A DNA stretch of 64,000 nt from JAFDZW01 sp035632315 (GTDB lineage: Bacteria; Bacteroidota; Ignavibacteria; Palsa-1295): positions 1-64,000 of the forward strand of contig DASQGZ010000048.1 of NCBI GenBank assembly GCA_035632315.1, read 5' to 3'. Below, piece by piece: positions 7,799-16,639 of this stretch. Position numbers and translations under genes: made by a program. Under the pieces are notes generated by a model. The model saw only the letters and a list, made by a program, of their open reading frames with translations. It was not told the DNA's origin and made no database searches. Within the stretch, counting starts at the first letter, position 1. Each line of letters starts with the position of its first letter.

Positions 7799-10700
7799 GT
7801 GATCAAACGTATAATTATCATATGGGTCATAATACTATTCGCTTTTTCCGGTGCGGCTGCCCAATGGCAGCGCATCTTGAATGTACCAGGAAGTCCTGTA
7901 TATTCTATTTATTTTTTTGACGACTTAAGTGGTTTCCCACATCTCGGTTTTGCCGGAGTTGGGATGCATATTTGGCGTACTGGAGATGGAGGAAAAACAT
8001 GGATACAGGCTGGAGGGGTTGAAGATGTCGGGTGTCAGTTTGCTTTCAAGGACTCGCTGACTGGTTGGTGCGCTAGCCGTGCAGGTTATCTATTCAAAAC
8101 TATTGATGGTGGCTGGTCGTGGACAGCATTAACTAACGCCCTCATTACCAACAGAACATGTGAAGGTGTCTATTACAATTCTGCTATTAAACGACTTTTT
8201 TTTGCTTCCTGGAGCGGGACTTGTGGTTATTCAGACGATGATGGTATGACATGGATGCCGATAACAGACGACCCACTTCATGCAAATTCAGGAATTGATT
8301 TTACATCAGGAAATGACGGCATGATTACCTCATACGAGTTTAATAGAGTTGGCACGTTCCTTATAACGCATGATGGAGGTTCGACATGGTCAAGACTTTC
8401 TTTCGGCCAAGAGTGTTGGCAAATTCTTGCAATCAAAGGGAGCAATACATATTTTGCTGCTTGTGAAGGTCAAGGGAAAGGGGTTAATCGAACTGACGAT
8501 GGAGGTGTTACTTGGAATCATCCATCCATCAATGGCTTTAGCGATGGGATCTATGCCGGCATAATAGGGGATATCCACGGCGACTTGTGTGGATTGTATA
8601 TTCAGACATATTACGACGGAAATAGTTTTAATCCTAAGAACTGGTATGGAATTTACAGGTCATTCAATGAAGGTAAACATTGGGAATCGATCGAAGGTCC
8701 GAGTCTCACGTTTTGGGATCATCGTTTTTTTACCCTTGGCAAACATATTTTTGCCGGTGATACCTCGGGAGGCGTATGGTATCTTTATGATACGATACCA
8801 CCGCATTTATTTGGAAACGTCCTTCTCGATTCCTCTCTAATTAGTTTCGATACCATATCAGATTGTTCGGATCATAGTACAATTTTACATTTTCAAAATA
8901 CAGTCAGCTGCTACCCTGTTTCACTTTCAAAAGTACAATGGGGCAGTTCGAGCGGGACAAATCCATTTACATTCCTTCCCGCAACTTCTCTTCCTCATTC
9001 GATCGCGACGAATGGTAGTGACTCTATTGAAGTTAAATTCCCGAATACAGGAGGAGGAAATTTCAATAAGAAATTACAATTGACATTTACCGTTGACGGC
9101 CATTCCTACGATACCATCGTCACGGTAACAGGATTTCGCCCGACCCCATTGCAAGCAGTACTGTCTAATTATACCATACATTTTGATACGATCCCGACTT
9201 GCACCGGGAAGGAATTGATCACGACGATAACGAATACAGGCTGCGATACAGAGGCTATAACCTTATTGAAATCCCCGTCATCGGAATTTACAATAATCGC
9301 ACCGACATCCTTGGTCACGTTGATACCGGGCGATAGTGTACAAATACGTATTCAAATTTTTAGTAAGCAAAAGGGACAATATTCGAGTTCTGTGGAGTTT
9401 CAAGTTACTCCAAAGAAATTTCCTTCATTATCATTCCTAATCAACCTTGATGGTTATGTTGACTCACGCATCTCCACTCCGCAAATATACCCGGTAACTC
9501 TGAATTTTGATTCCGTTTCTGTTTGCGATTCGTCAACCAAGCAATTATTGATAACGTTAACGAATCGCTCTGCTTGTGATTCATTGCGCTTTGACTCACT
9601 TTGGCTTGGAGGCGAAACAATGTTATTTTCTACAACAAATTCCTCCCCATTGAATATAGCTCCTTCAGATTCAAGTAAGTTGATTATATTATTTAAAGCG
9701 GGGAGTATAGGAATCCACAAAGCAACCATACACGTCCGATTCAATGATGGGGTTACCGAACGTGATACAACCATTCCATTACAAGCTTTTGTCTATGCAG
9801 GGAAAGGAGTCTTGGCATCGAATGAGTCTGCATTCGACTTTGGCCCAACAACATTTTGTGATGGTGAACACGATACTGTCATAACTTTGCGCAACACAGG
9901 GTGTGATACGCTCATTATTTCAAGTTCTGATTGGCAGGGTTCAGGCTTTAGTCTAAATGGAGTTTCTTTTCCGCTTAAAATAGCCCCTGGCGATAGTACA
10001 CAATTACATATCAACTCACTTCTTGACACGATCGGAGGAAAACTGCAAAACATCGGTAAATTATCGTTCACAAGCGATGCAGACAACACGCTGACGCCAA
10101 TCATCTTCACTCGAAGCTATCAATTGCCTTCACAGTATTCATTCCATCTTTCTCCCAATAGTCCGCTGAACGGGACATCGGGTGATAAAGTCCAATTCAA
10201 TGTGATGAGCGGTCAGTTAAGCCTTCCATCAGTCAAAACGATCGACTTTGATATTACTCTGAACAGTGATCTGTTGACCTATTCATCCTTTACCGGACCG
10301 AATACTGTGACGAACGCAGGTAATCATTTTCACATATCCGGTAATCCATTCATCCAAGTGCCTCCCGACAGTATTATAGTTCAACTAAATTACACCGTCT
10401 ATCTAACAAAAGATTCAACAACGAATATCTTGCTGCAGAATGTGCATCTCAATAACGACGACTCATCGTTTGAGAAATGCCATGCGACGGCTATTCTAAG
10501 TAACAATAATTCTACTTTCGATTATATGTTCCGGTGCGGAGAGCGTTTATTACAGAATGGAATTGCGTCCCGCTACATTCGCATTGCTTCCATCCACCCA
10601 AACCCTGCGAATGATGAGATAGAAATTGTGCTGTATTCTGAGGCATTACAAACTGTTAGCATTGGGATATTCAATACGCTCGGCGAACAGGTGATGGCCT

Positions 10701-10831
10701 TGATGGAAGAAATAAGTCCCGGTGAGAATAGCATCAAATTCAATATGCGTAGCATTGCATCGGGATTGTATATTATTCGGGCATCGGGCGCAAGCGGCGA
10801 GGTCTCTCAATCGTTCGTAAAGGAGCAGTAA
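7799..10831 (+). CDS. secreted protein: BNR/YCF48-type propeller, Cys-paired choice-of-anchor repeats, T9SS sorting domain
   Basis: A 1010-residue exported protein with a GTG start. Residues 1-22 are a signal peptide ending near GAAA. Residues about 25-330 contain Asp-box-like repeats (GDGGKTW, DGGWSW, DDGMTW, DGGSTW, DDGGVTW) expected of a beta-propeller. Four HYDIN/ASPM-like Ig repeats follow (about 335-760), each opening with a cysteine pair 15-17 residues apart, such as SDCS...SC, PTCT...GC, SVCD...AC and TFCD...GC. A cohesin-like region (about 775-900) precedes a type IX sorting domain that begins HPNPANDEIEI and ends SGLYIIRASG...SFVKEQ. It should cross the outer membrane by T9SS. Composition is visibly more AT-rich than most neighbours. 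Function is unknown beyond surface or secreted display. Confidence 0.85.
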   Translation: MIKRIIIIWVIILFAFSGAAAQWQRILNVPGSPVYSIYFFDDLSGFPHLGFAGVGMHIWRTGDGGKTWIQAGGVEDVGCQFAFKDSLTGWCASRAGYLFKTIDGGWSWTALTNALITNRTCEGVYYNSAIKRLFFASWSGTCGYSDDDGMTWMPITDDPLHANSGIDFTSGNDGMITSYEFNRVGTFLITHDGGSTWSRLSFGQECWQILAIKGSNTYFAACEGQGKGVNRTDDGGVTWNHPSINGFSDGIYAGIIGDIHGDLCGLYIQTYYDGNSFNPKNWYGIYRSFNEGKHWESIEGPSLTFWDHRFFTLGKHIFAGDTSGGVWYLYDTIPPHLFGNVLLDSSLISFDTISDCSDHSTILHFQNTVSCYPVSLSKVQWGSSSGTNPFTFLPATSLPHSIATNGSDSIEVKFPNTGGGNFNKKLQLTFTVDGHSYDTIVTVTGFRPTPLQAVLSNYTIHFDTIPTCTGKELITTITNTGCDTEAITLLKSPSSEFTIIAPTSLVTLIPGDSVQIRIQIFSKQKGQYSSSVEFQVTPKKFPSLSFLINLDGYVDSRISTPQIYPVTLNFDSVSVCDSSTKQLLITLTNRSACDSLRFDSLWLGGETMLFSTTNSSPLNIAPSDSSKLIILFKAGSIGIHKATIHVRFNDGVTERDTTIPLQAFVYAGKGVLASNESAFDFGPTTFCDGEHDTVITLRNTGCDTLIISSSDWQGSGFSLNGVSFPLKIAPGDSTQLHINSLLDTIGGKLQNIGKLSFTSDADNTLTPIIFTRSYQLPSQYSFHLSPNSPLNGTSGDKVQFNVMSGQLSLPSVKTIDFDITLNSDLLTYSSFTGPNTVTNAGNHFHISGNPFIQVPPDSIIVQLNYTVYLTKDSTTNILLQNVHLNNDDSSFEKCHATAILSNNNSTFDYMFRCGERLLQNGIASRYIRIASIHPNPANDEIEIVLYSEALQTVSIGIFNTLGEQVMALMEEISPGENSIKFNMRSIASGLYIIRASGASGEVSQSFVKEQ

Positions 10832-10836
10832 TAAAA

Positions 10837-10864
10837 AAAGCCGAAGGGGGATACCTTCGGCTTT
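10837..10864 (+). terminator. bidirectional intrinsic terminator
   Basis: AAAGCCGAAGG (10837-10847) and CCTTCGGCTTT (10854-10864) form an 11-bp perfect stem with a 6-base loop, preceded by an A-run and following the stop codon by five bases. It can serve the 1010-aa gene on the plus strand and the tRNA-Val transcript on the minus strand. Confidence 0.85.
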
Positions 10865-10896
10865 CACAATTCACAATTCCTACTTTACAATTCGCT
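10863..10896. repeat. intergenic heptamer array (TTCACAA type)
   Basis: Between the terminator and the tRNA lie seven-base units TTCACAA, TTCACAA, TTCCTAC, TTTACAA and TTCGCTT in one register. Two units are identical and the rest keep the TTnnnAn pattern. It belongs to the same class of 7-base periodic junction sequence seen elsewhere in the window. Confidence 0.6.
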
Positions 10897-10973
10897 TGGT
10901 GGGCAATACAGGATTCGAACCTGTGACCTCTTCCATGTCAAGGAAGCGCGCTAACCAACTGCGCCAATTGCCC
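10897..10973 (-). tRNA. tRNA-Val (GAC anticodon)
   Basis: On the minus strand the acceptor stem is GGGCAAT/ATTGCCC (10967-10973 with 10901-10907), the anticodon arm is CTTCC-TTGACAT-GGAAG with anticodon GAC, and the T arm is ACAGG-TTCGAAT-CCTGT. The discriminator is A and the 3' CCA is encoded (10897-10899). All arms fold without forcing, so this is a standard functional tRNA. Confidence 0.96.
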
Positions 10974-11037
10974 AAAACTTTGGGAGCGGATTAACAGACG
11001 TGGAAATAGTCAGGTTCCGAAACTTACCCGTTTCGGC

Positions 11038-11343
11038 TTATCCAATTCGTTTGGTCAGCGTACGGATCGTCTGGCGCTCTTCGATGCACTCGGAGATCGT
11101 ACTGATGAGTTCGCGCGTGGGCTCGTCGTAATTATCTTCGAGCTGGTCGAAGCTTTCGTTGTTGTAGCACTCATAGACTTCGACGAAGGCATTGGCTTTT
11201 TCGTCGGAGGCATAGACCGACACTTCAACGCCGGCCTGGGCTTCGTTGATCGTACGGACAAATTGCTCGATGAGGTGTTGGTACTGCACGATCTTGTCGA
11301 GCTTTACAGGATAAGAAATCGTAACAATGACGTTAGCTGACAT
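11038..11343 (-). CDS. small conserved-looking protein, possibly ferredoxin-like fold (ABM/EthD-like)
   Basis: A 101-residue soluble protein starting at MSANVIVTISYP. The pattern of strand (VIVTISYPV), helix (YQHLIEQFVRTINEAQ), strand (VEVSVYASDE) and strand (FVEVYECYNNESFDQLED) resembles the dimeric alpha/beta barrel of antibiotic-biosynthesis-monooxygenase proteins, but no diagnostic residue proves it. I start it at 11343; an upstream in-frame ATG at 11430 would add 29 residues of low-quality sequence. It lies alone on the minus strand, with tRNA-Val about 65 bases downstream on the same strand. Function unknown. Confidence 0.6.
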   Translation of the reverse strand: MSANVIVTISYPVKLDKIVQYQHLIEQFVRTINEAQAGVEVSVYASDEKANAFVEVYECYNNESFDQLEDNYDEPTRELISTISECIEERQTIRTLTKRIG

Positions 11344-11494
11344 CTGATATAAATGTAATTTGTGCAAAGTTACGGAGTATTTTGCGTTTTGTTTTGGAAG
11401 TTGAAAAAAAATATTAGGGCCGTTGTCCAAATCCGCAAGACGTGAACTTAGTCAGTAAATTCGCGCTTGCTAATACTTCATTTCAATTTCCCAA

Positions 11495-13624
11495 TTGAAC
11501 ATTCGCCGTTATCTTCCGGGGATCATCGTTCTCGCAGCCGTTTCACTGGCGATCATCGCGTTCGCAAGCCCGTTGTTTCGTGTCTTGGGATTCGAGTACT
11601 CATCAGTTTCGGCAATAGCCCTGAGTATGTGGGTAATGCTTGCCTCTTCGAAAAGAGCGATGAGCGCAGAGCCCGGTTTCTTGAAGCAGGTCGCGTTCGA
11701 AACACTTATCTATGCCCTTACCCCTCTTTTCATATCGATCCTGTCTCTGGTTGCGATCCCAAACTGCGATCTTGTGTACGGGTTGCTGTATTATATCGAG
11801 ATCGTACCGGCAACAATTATTATTGCTGCTCTACTCGGCACGCTTATCGGCCGCTGTGCGACAAATAATTTTTGGCGAATTGCATTTGTCATTTTTGCGT
11901 GGATCGTTTGGTTCGGTGTGAGTTTTATCCCTGGGTATTTCGGTCCGCAGATTTTTACCTATGGCTGGCAGTATGGCTATTTCCCCGGTTTCGTCTGGGA
12001 TGAAGCGATGGAACTGCGCGATGCGTACTGGTATTCTCGCGCGGTAGAGATCGCAATAGCAATACTTTCATTGATCGTCATCAGACCGAAGCGCTCGTTG
12101 AGCAGACTGGCAGTGTCGGCGTTCGTACCGGTCGCAGCAGCAACCATTACAGTTCTCATATCGACGTTTTTTTTTCAGCGCCTCGGTATTGTTGTGACTA
12201 ATGATATGATCGAACGACGGTTATCGGACACAATTATTATTTCGCCGGTCACGATCCATTTCAGTATCGCAGCATTCAATGCTGATGAGAGAGCATATTT
12301 GAAATACGAACTCAGAGCCGATCTCGACTCAATTAAAGCATTTTACAAGTTACACAGCATAACCGAGCCAATCGATATTTACGTGTATTCATCATCGGAT
12401 ATGATGAATATGTTCATCGGCACTGGAAATGCGAGCATCTCGAAGCCATGGAGAAGCGAGCTGCACATTGCAAAAGAAAATCTCCGCTCGCTCAAGCACG
12501 AACTCACCCACGTCATTCTCGCCTCGTTTGGGAAATTCCCGTTTGATGTTAGTTATAGCACTGGCTTGACCGAAGGCGCTGCGGAGGCTTCCGATCCATA
12601 TTACGATGGCATCCGTTCTCCGACAGAGCTTGCAGCTGAGATCGTGCAAACGAAGCTCGCCTACGATATCAAGTCAGTGATGAGTTTCACCGGATTCGCG
12701 TCGAGTGCATCGGGAAAGAGTTATGTGCTCGCCGGCTCATTTGCCTCCTATTTGATCGGTCGCTTCGGCGCAGAGAAATACCTTTCTATCTATCGCTCGT
12801 TGGACTACGACGCAGAATATGGCGTTCCAATCGAATCACTTGAAAACGATTGGCTCGTTTTGCTTGCCAAGAATGAGAAAATTCTCTCACACTACGACTC
12901 CCTTCGGATCCGATACGACTTCGATCGTCACTCGATCGTAGCCGAACCGTGCGTTCGGCGTATCGGGCGGTTGATGAAGCAGGCACACGGATTCTATCAG
13001 AGAAAACACTTTATTGAAGCAGACAAGATCTACAAGCAAGTAGTTGATGAAGCGGGCCGCGCCGATGCCGCCCGAAACCGGGCATTCTGTTATATCCAAC
13101 TCAAAGACTTTCCGAAGGCACTGGCGGCACTTGATTCGTCAATGCTTCAATTGAGCGCTATTGACAGGATCGGGTTACATCAAATCCGCGGCGACCTACT
13201 CTATATCGTACGAAGTGATAAACGAGAAGCGGTCGGCGAATGGAGTGAAGCGGAAAACTTTGCTCTGAACTCCGAACAATTGCTTTCTTCGCTTTCAAGA
13301 AGATTCTGTTTTAGTACAACACCGGATACCACGCTTGCAGCAAGCATTCTCGCGGGCATTTATCAAAACGAATCGATCGATGTTATTGCGAATGAATTAG
13401 ATCGGCTGCCGATACCGGCGAAGGACTCCGGATCGTTCGGTGCAGCGCGGTTTTATCTGCACGCCCGTCTATGTGAATCGAAAGGAAAGCTCCGCGAGGC
13501 AGTACAATTCTTTCAAAAAGCAAAAAAGACGGGTGGCAGCGATCTTTACAGCAAATCTTTTAATATCTTCCAACAACTTATGGATGACAGATTCTCAGAT
13601 TATGAACGTGCCCTCACCTATTAA
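11495..13624 (+). CDS. membrane protein with gluzincin-type peptidase site and TPR-like C-terminus
   Basis: A 709-residue protein. The N-terminal 230 residues hold about six hydrophobic segments. The middle region carries HELTH (335-339), a zincin metal-binding motif, followed about 20 residues later by TEGAAE with a glutamate near 360, the spacing of a gluzincin third ligand. The C-terminal third is helical and repetitive (YKQVVDEAGRADAARNRAFC, then DFPKALAALDSS) and reads as TPR-like. The start is TTG at 11495 in a Shine-Dalgarno-poor, partly heptameric leader; no better in-frame start is visible. Likely a membrane-anchored metallopeptidase with the active site on one side and a TPR scaffold. 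Substrate unknown. It converges with the YigZ gene nine bases away. Confidence 0.7.
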   Translation: MNIRRYLPGIIVLAAVSLAIIAFASPLFRVLGFEYSSVSAIALSMWVMLASSKRAMSAEPGFLKQVAFETLIYALTPLFISILSLVAIPNCDLVYGLLYYIEIVPATIIIAALLGTLIGRCATNNFWRIAFVIFAWIVWFGVSFIPGYFGPQIFTYGWQYGYFPGFVWDEAMELRDAYWYSRAVEIAIAILSLIVIRPKRSLSRLAVSAFVPVAAATITVLISTFFFQRLGIVVTNDMIERRLSDTIIISPVTIHFSIAAFNADERAYLKYELRADLDSIKAFYKLHSITEPIDIYVYSSSDMMNMFIGTGNASISKPWRSELHIAKENLRSLKHELTHVILASFGKFPFDVSYSTGLTEGAAEASDPYYDGIRSPTELAAEIVQTKLAYDIKSVMSFTGFASSASGKSYVLAGSFASYLIGRFGAEKYLSIYRSLDYDAEYGVPIESLENDWLVLLAKNEKILSHYDSLRIRYDFDRHSIVAEPCVRRIGRLMKQAHGFYQRKHFIEADKIYKQVVDEAGRADAARNRAFCYIQLKDFPKALAALDSSMLQLSAIDRIGLHQIRGDLLYIVRSDKREAVGEWSEAENFALNSEQLLSSLSRRFCFSTTPDTTLAASILAGIYQNESIDVIANELDRLPIPAKDSGSFGAARFYLHARLCESKGKLREAVQFFQKAKKTGGSDLYSKSFNIFQQLMDDRFSDYERALTY

Positions 13625-13633
13625 GCATACGTT

Positions 13634-14257
13634 TCATTCGAGTGTCGTTATTATTACCTTACCATAAAACTTTTCTGTGATCTCACTCGAAAATTTATCG
13701 GCAAGCGATCTGCGAACGTGCACGGTTAATGATACTTTATCACCAAAATCCGACCTGCTTGGCCGAATATCATATTGTGCGAGTAGTCGTTCGAGCGGGG
13801 CGAGTTCTTCGTAAGAACAACCGAGAGTAAACGTCTCGGTCAAAAATATTTCGTGCTTGCCCGCACCTTCAACCGCAAGACGTGCAGTCTCCGAATATGC
13901 CCGTGCAAGCCCGCCTGTTCCAAGCTTTGTTCCCCCGAAATAACGGGTGGCAACACAAAGTACATTCGTAAGTTCTGCGCCCTGCAATATTGTCAGAATA
14001 GGCCTCCCGGCTGTTCCTGCGGGTTCGCCATCATCAGCGGCACGTGAGTACTCACCGTTAATTCCAAGTCGGTATGCGTAACAGTGGTGCGTGGCATCGT
14101 AGAACTCCTTACGAATTCGTTTGAGTGCTGATTCAGCTTCCTGTTTAGTAGCAACAGGAATAATAATGGGAATAAATCGCGAGCCTGAAATTTTCAGTTC
14201 AGGAGCGCGATACTCCCTGAAAACCGTGAGATAGGAATCGCGTTCGTTCGAGTTCAT
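13634..14257 (-). CDS. YigZ/IMPACT family protein (UPF0029)
   Basis: About 207 residues starting at MNSNERDSYL. The family core is clear: KKEFYDATHHCYAYRLG-like region (here RKEFYDATHHCYAYRLG), DDGEPAGTAGRPIL and VLCVATRYFGGTKLGTGGL. Bacterial YigZ proteins couple this RNase PH-like N-terminal domain to a ferredoxin-like C-terminal domain (DUF1949), which the last 60 residues fit. Members may bind nucleic acid or ribosomes; the function is poorly defined. I prefer the ATG at 14257 to one five codons upstream. It is divergent from bshA with a 44-bp gap. Confidence 0.9.
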   Translation of the reverse strand: MNSNERDSYLTVFREYRAPELKISGSRFIPIIIPVATKQEAESALKRIRKEFYDATHHCYAYRLGINGEYSRAADDGEPAGTAGRPILTILQGAELTNVLCVATRYFGGTKLGTGGLARAYSETARLAVEGAGKHEIFLTETFTLGCSYEELAPLERLLAQYDIRPSRSDFGDKVSLTVHVRRSLADKFSSEITEKFYGKVIITTLE

Positions 14258-14301
14258 TAGAATATATAACAATAATTTCCGTAGTTTTGCGACAAAATCA
14301 G

Positions 14302-15459
14302 ATGGCTAGGATGAATATCGGTATTACATGTTATCCGACGTATGGCGGCTCCGGCGTGGTAGCGACCGAGCTTGGGAAATCGCTCGCCGAACGCGGGCAC
14401 AAAGTGCATTTTATCGCGTATGCTCTGCCGATGCGATTAACGGGAATCGGCACGGTCAGTAATGCCGCGTACATAGATAATATCTTTTATCACGAAGTGG
14501 AGATGTCCACCTACCCGTTATTCGAATTTCCGATGTACGAACTCGCCTTGGCAAGCAAAATGGTCGAAGTAGCCCGCTACGAAAAACTCGATCTCATTCA
14601 TGCTCATTATGCGATCCCGCATGCGACGTCGGCATATCTTGCAAAAAAAATTCTTGACAACGGACTCAAGATCGTAACGACACTCCACGGAACCGACATT
14701 ACGCTTGTCGGCCAAGAGCCAAGTTTCGAACCGCTGATGAAATTTTCCATCGAGCAGTCGGATGTCGTCACTGCTGTTTCAAATTTTTTGCGCCGCGAAA
14801 CGATCGAAACCTATCATGTTAATAAAGAAGTGATCGCCATTCCAAATTTTGTCGATACATCAGTGTTTTATCCGGCGCCTTCGGCAAAAAATCTTCGTCG
14901 GCTGCTCGCACCGAACGATGAAAAAATTCTGGTGCACGTCTCGAACTTCCGTGCCGTCAAACGCGTCAAAGATGCAATTCGGGCGTTCAAGATCGTTCTC
15001 GATCGAGGCATCAAAGCTCGATTCCTCCTCGTTGGTGACGGACCCGACCGCGTCGAGTGCGAAGCGCTCGCGCGCGAACTCGGCATCTGGAATCACACAC
15101 GGTTTCTCGGCAAACAAGCCGAGCTGACTTCTATTCTTTCGGCAAGCGATGTGTTTCTTATCCCATCGGGTAACGAGAGCTTCGGCCTCTCCGCGCTCGA
15201 AGCAATGGCATGCGGTGTGCCGGTTATTTCAAGCGACATCGGCGGATTGCCGGAAGTGAATGTTGACGGCAAGACCGGGTATATCATCGAGACGGCGAAT
15301 GTCGAACAACTTGCTGATAGGACATACTTATTACTAACTGACGAACCGCTGCGCAAACAATTGGGCGCTGCCGCGCTCGATCATGCACGCTCAAATTTCA
15401 CAAAAGAGCAGATCGTGCCGATGTACGAAGCGGCATACGAACAAGCGATGAGATCATAA
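14302..15459 (+). CDS. bshA: N-acetyl-alpha-D-glucosaminyl L-malate synthase BshA (bacillithiol)
   Basis: A GT4 glycosyltransferase of 385 residues that matches BshA in its opening MNIGITCYPTYGGSGVVATE, where Bacillus BshA has the near-identical KIGITCYP-GGSGVVATE. BshA joins UDP-GlcNAc to L-malate, the first step of bacillithiol synthesis in the cytoplasm. HGTDITLVG and the C-terminal nucleotide-sugar motif PSGNESFGLSALEAMACGVP are present. I begin at ATG 14302; the TTG at 14287 would add five residues. The gene is followed by a second glycosyltransferase after a heptamer array. bshB and bshC are not in this window. Confidence 0.9.
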   Translation: MARMNIGITCYPTYGGSGVVATELGKSLAERGHKVHFIAYALPMRLTGIGTVSNAAYIDNIFYHEVEMSTYPLFEFPMYELALASKMVEVARYEKLDLIHAHYAIPHATSAYLAKKILDNGLKIVTTLHGTDITLVGQEPSFEPLMKFSIEQSDVVTAVSNFLRRETIETYHVNKEVIAIPNFVDTSVFYPAPSAKNLRRLLAPNDEKILVHVSNFRAVKRVKDAIRAFKIVLDRGIKARFLLVGDGPDRVECEALARELGIWNHTRFLGKQAELTSILSASDVFLIPSGNESFGLSALEAMACGVPVISSDIGGLPEVNVDGKTGYIIETANVEQLADRTYLLLTDEPLRKQLGAAALDHARSNFTKEQIVPMYEAAYEQAMRS

Positions 15460-15463
15460 GAGC

Positions 15464-15484
15464 ACTAACCACTGACCACTGCTC
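15464..15484. repeat. heptamer array ending at a start codon (ACTGACC type)
   Basis: Three units ACTAACC, ACTGACC and ACTGCTC occupy 15464-15484, immediately followed by the ATG of the next gene at 15485. The same arrangement, with ACTGCTC as the last unit before ATG, occurs upstream of the FtsE-like gene at 57665 on the other strand. Confidence 0.75.
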
Positions 15485-16633
15485 ATGCGCTTTGTTATCA
15501 TCGGCACTGCATATCCGCTTCGCGGTGGGATCGCGCAATATGTCGGTTTGCTTTATAAGGCGCTTCGCGAACGGGGACACGAAGTGCAGGTCATCACGTT
15601 CAGCCGTCAGTATCCAAAGATCATATTCCCAGGGAAATCACAGCAGGAACAGGGTGGTCCGGGTGTTGCTCTTGAATCGCTGCAAGTGATCGATTCTATC
15701 AATCCTTTTACGTGGCGTACTGCTGGTAAACGCGCTGCAGATTTCGAACCAGATGCGATCATTTTCAAATTTTGGCTTCCGTTTTTTGCTCCGGCATACG
15801 GAATGATGGCCCGCGTCGCGAAAAAAATTCTTCGTAAGAAAAACAAACAGACAAAGATCATCTTTATCGCTGATAATGTGATCCCGCATGAGAAGCGTCC
15901 GGGTGACAGAGCGTTAACAAATTATGCATTCAAAGTCGTTGATGATTTTATCGTGCAATCGAATGCGGTCGAGCACGATCTGAAGATCGTCAAACCCGAT
16001 GCAAAATATCTTCGTCTCGAACATCCTGTATTCGAGTCATTCGGTGCACCGCTGCCGAGAAATGAGTCAAGAAAGAAACTTGGAATTCCCAATGATGCCG
16101 AAGTCTTGCTGTATTTCGGATTCATCCGAAAATATAAAGGCATCGATATAGCGATCAGGTCTGTTGCCGAGGCAATAAAAGAACGGAAAAAATTATTGCT
16201 CGTTGTCGCCGGGGAACAATATAGCGGCGAAGAAGATTATAAATCGCTCGCAAAAAGTCTCGGGCTTACCGACGAGAACATTCGTTTCTTCGATCACTAC
16301 ATATCCAACGACGAAGTCCCCCTGTATTTCAGTGCGGCGAATGCTGCGCTGCTGCCCTACCGAAGCGCGACACAATCCGGTGTTGTTCAAATCGCATATC
16401 ATTTTGACCTTCCGGTAATAGCAACGGCGGTCGGGGGCTTGCCGGAAATCGTGATCGATGGCAAAAGCGGGCTTATTGCGCCCGAAGCAACACTCGAATC
16501 GGTCACCATTTCCATTAAAAAATTCTTTTCTGAGTCATTGGAAGAGAAACTCCGCAACGGCGTTCGCGCCGAAAAGCCAAAATACCAGTGGGCGACTTTC
16601 GTGGAAGGAATCGAACGGATCGTGCGTTCTTAA
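15485..16633 (+). CDS. glycosyltransferase family 4 protein
   Basis: A 382-residue two-domain GT-B enzyme. The N-terminus has the GGIAQYVGLLYKALRERGHEV acceptor-side pattern, cut here to GGIAQY (about 14-19) and RERGHEV (29-35). The C-terminal domain has LLYFGFIRKYKG (about 200-211) and the donor-binding end SATQSGVVQIAYHFDLPVIA with GGLPEIV (near 319-325). It should transfer a sugar from a nucleotide-activated donor to a lipid or glycan acceptor. It lies 25 bases after bshA and seven before a methyltransferase, all in one direction, so a surface-glycan or glycolipid role is likely. Its ATG directly follows a heptamer array and lacks a normal ribosome-binding site. Confidence 0.87.
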   Translation: MRFVIIGTAYPLRGGIAQYVGLLYKALRERGHEVQVITFSRQYPKIIFPGKSQQEQGGPGVALESLQVIDSINPFTWRTAGKRAADFEPDAIIFKFWLPFFAPAYGMMARVAKKILRKKNKQTKIIFIADNVIPHEKRPGDRALTNYAFKVVDDFIVQSNAVEHDLKIVKPDAKYLRLEHPVFESFGAPLPRNESRKKLGIPNDAEVLLYFGFIRKYKGIDIAIRSVAEAIKERKKLLLVVAGEQYSGEEDYKSLAKSLGLTDENIRFFDHYISNDEVPLYFSAANAALLPYRSATQSGVVQIAYHFDLPVIATAVGGLPEIVIDGKSGLIAPEATLESVTISIKKFFSESLEEKLRNGVRAEKPKYQWATFVEGIERIVRS

Positions 16634-16639
16634 GCCCCG

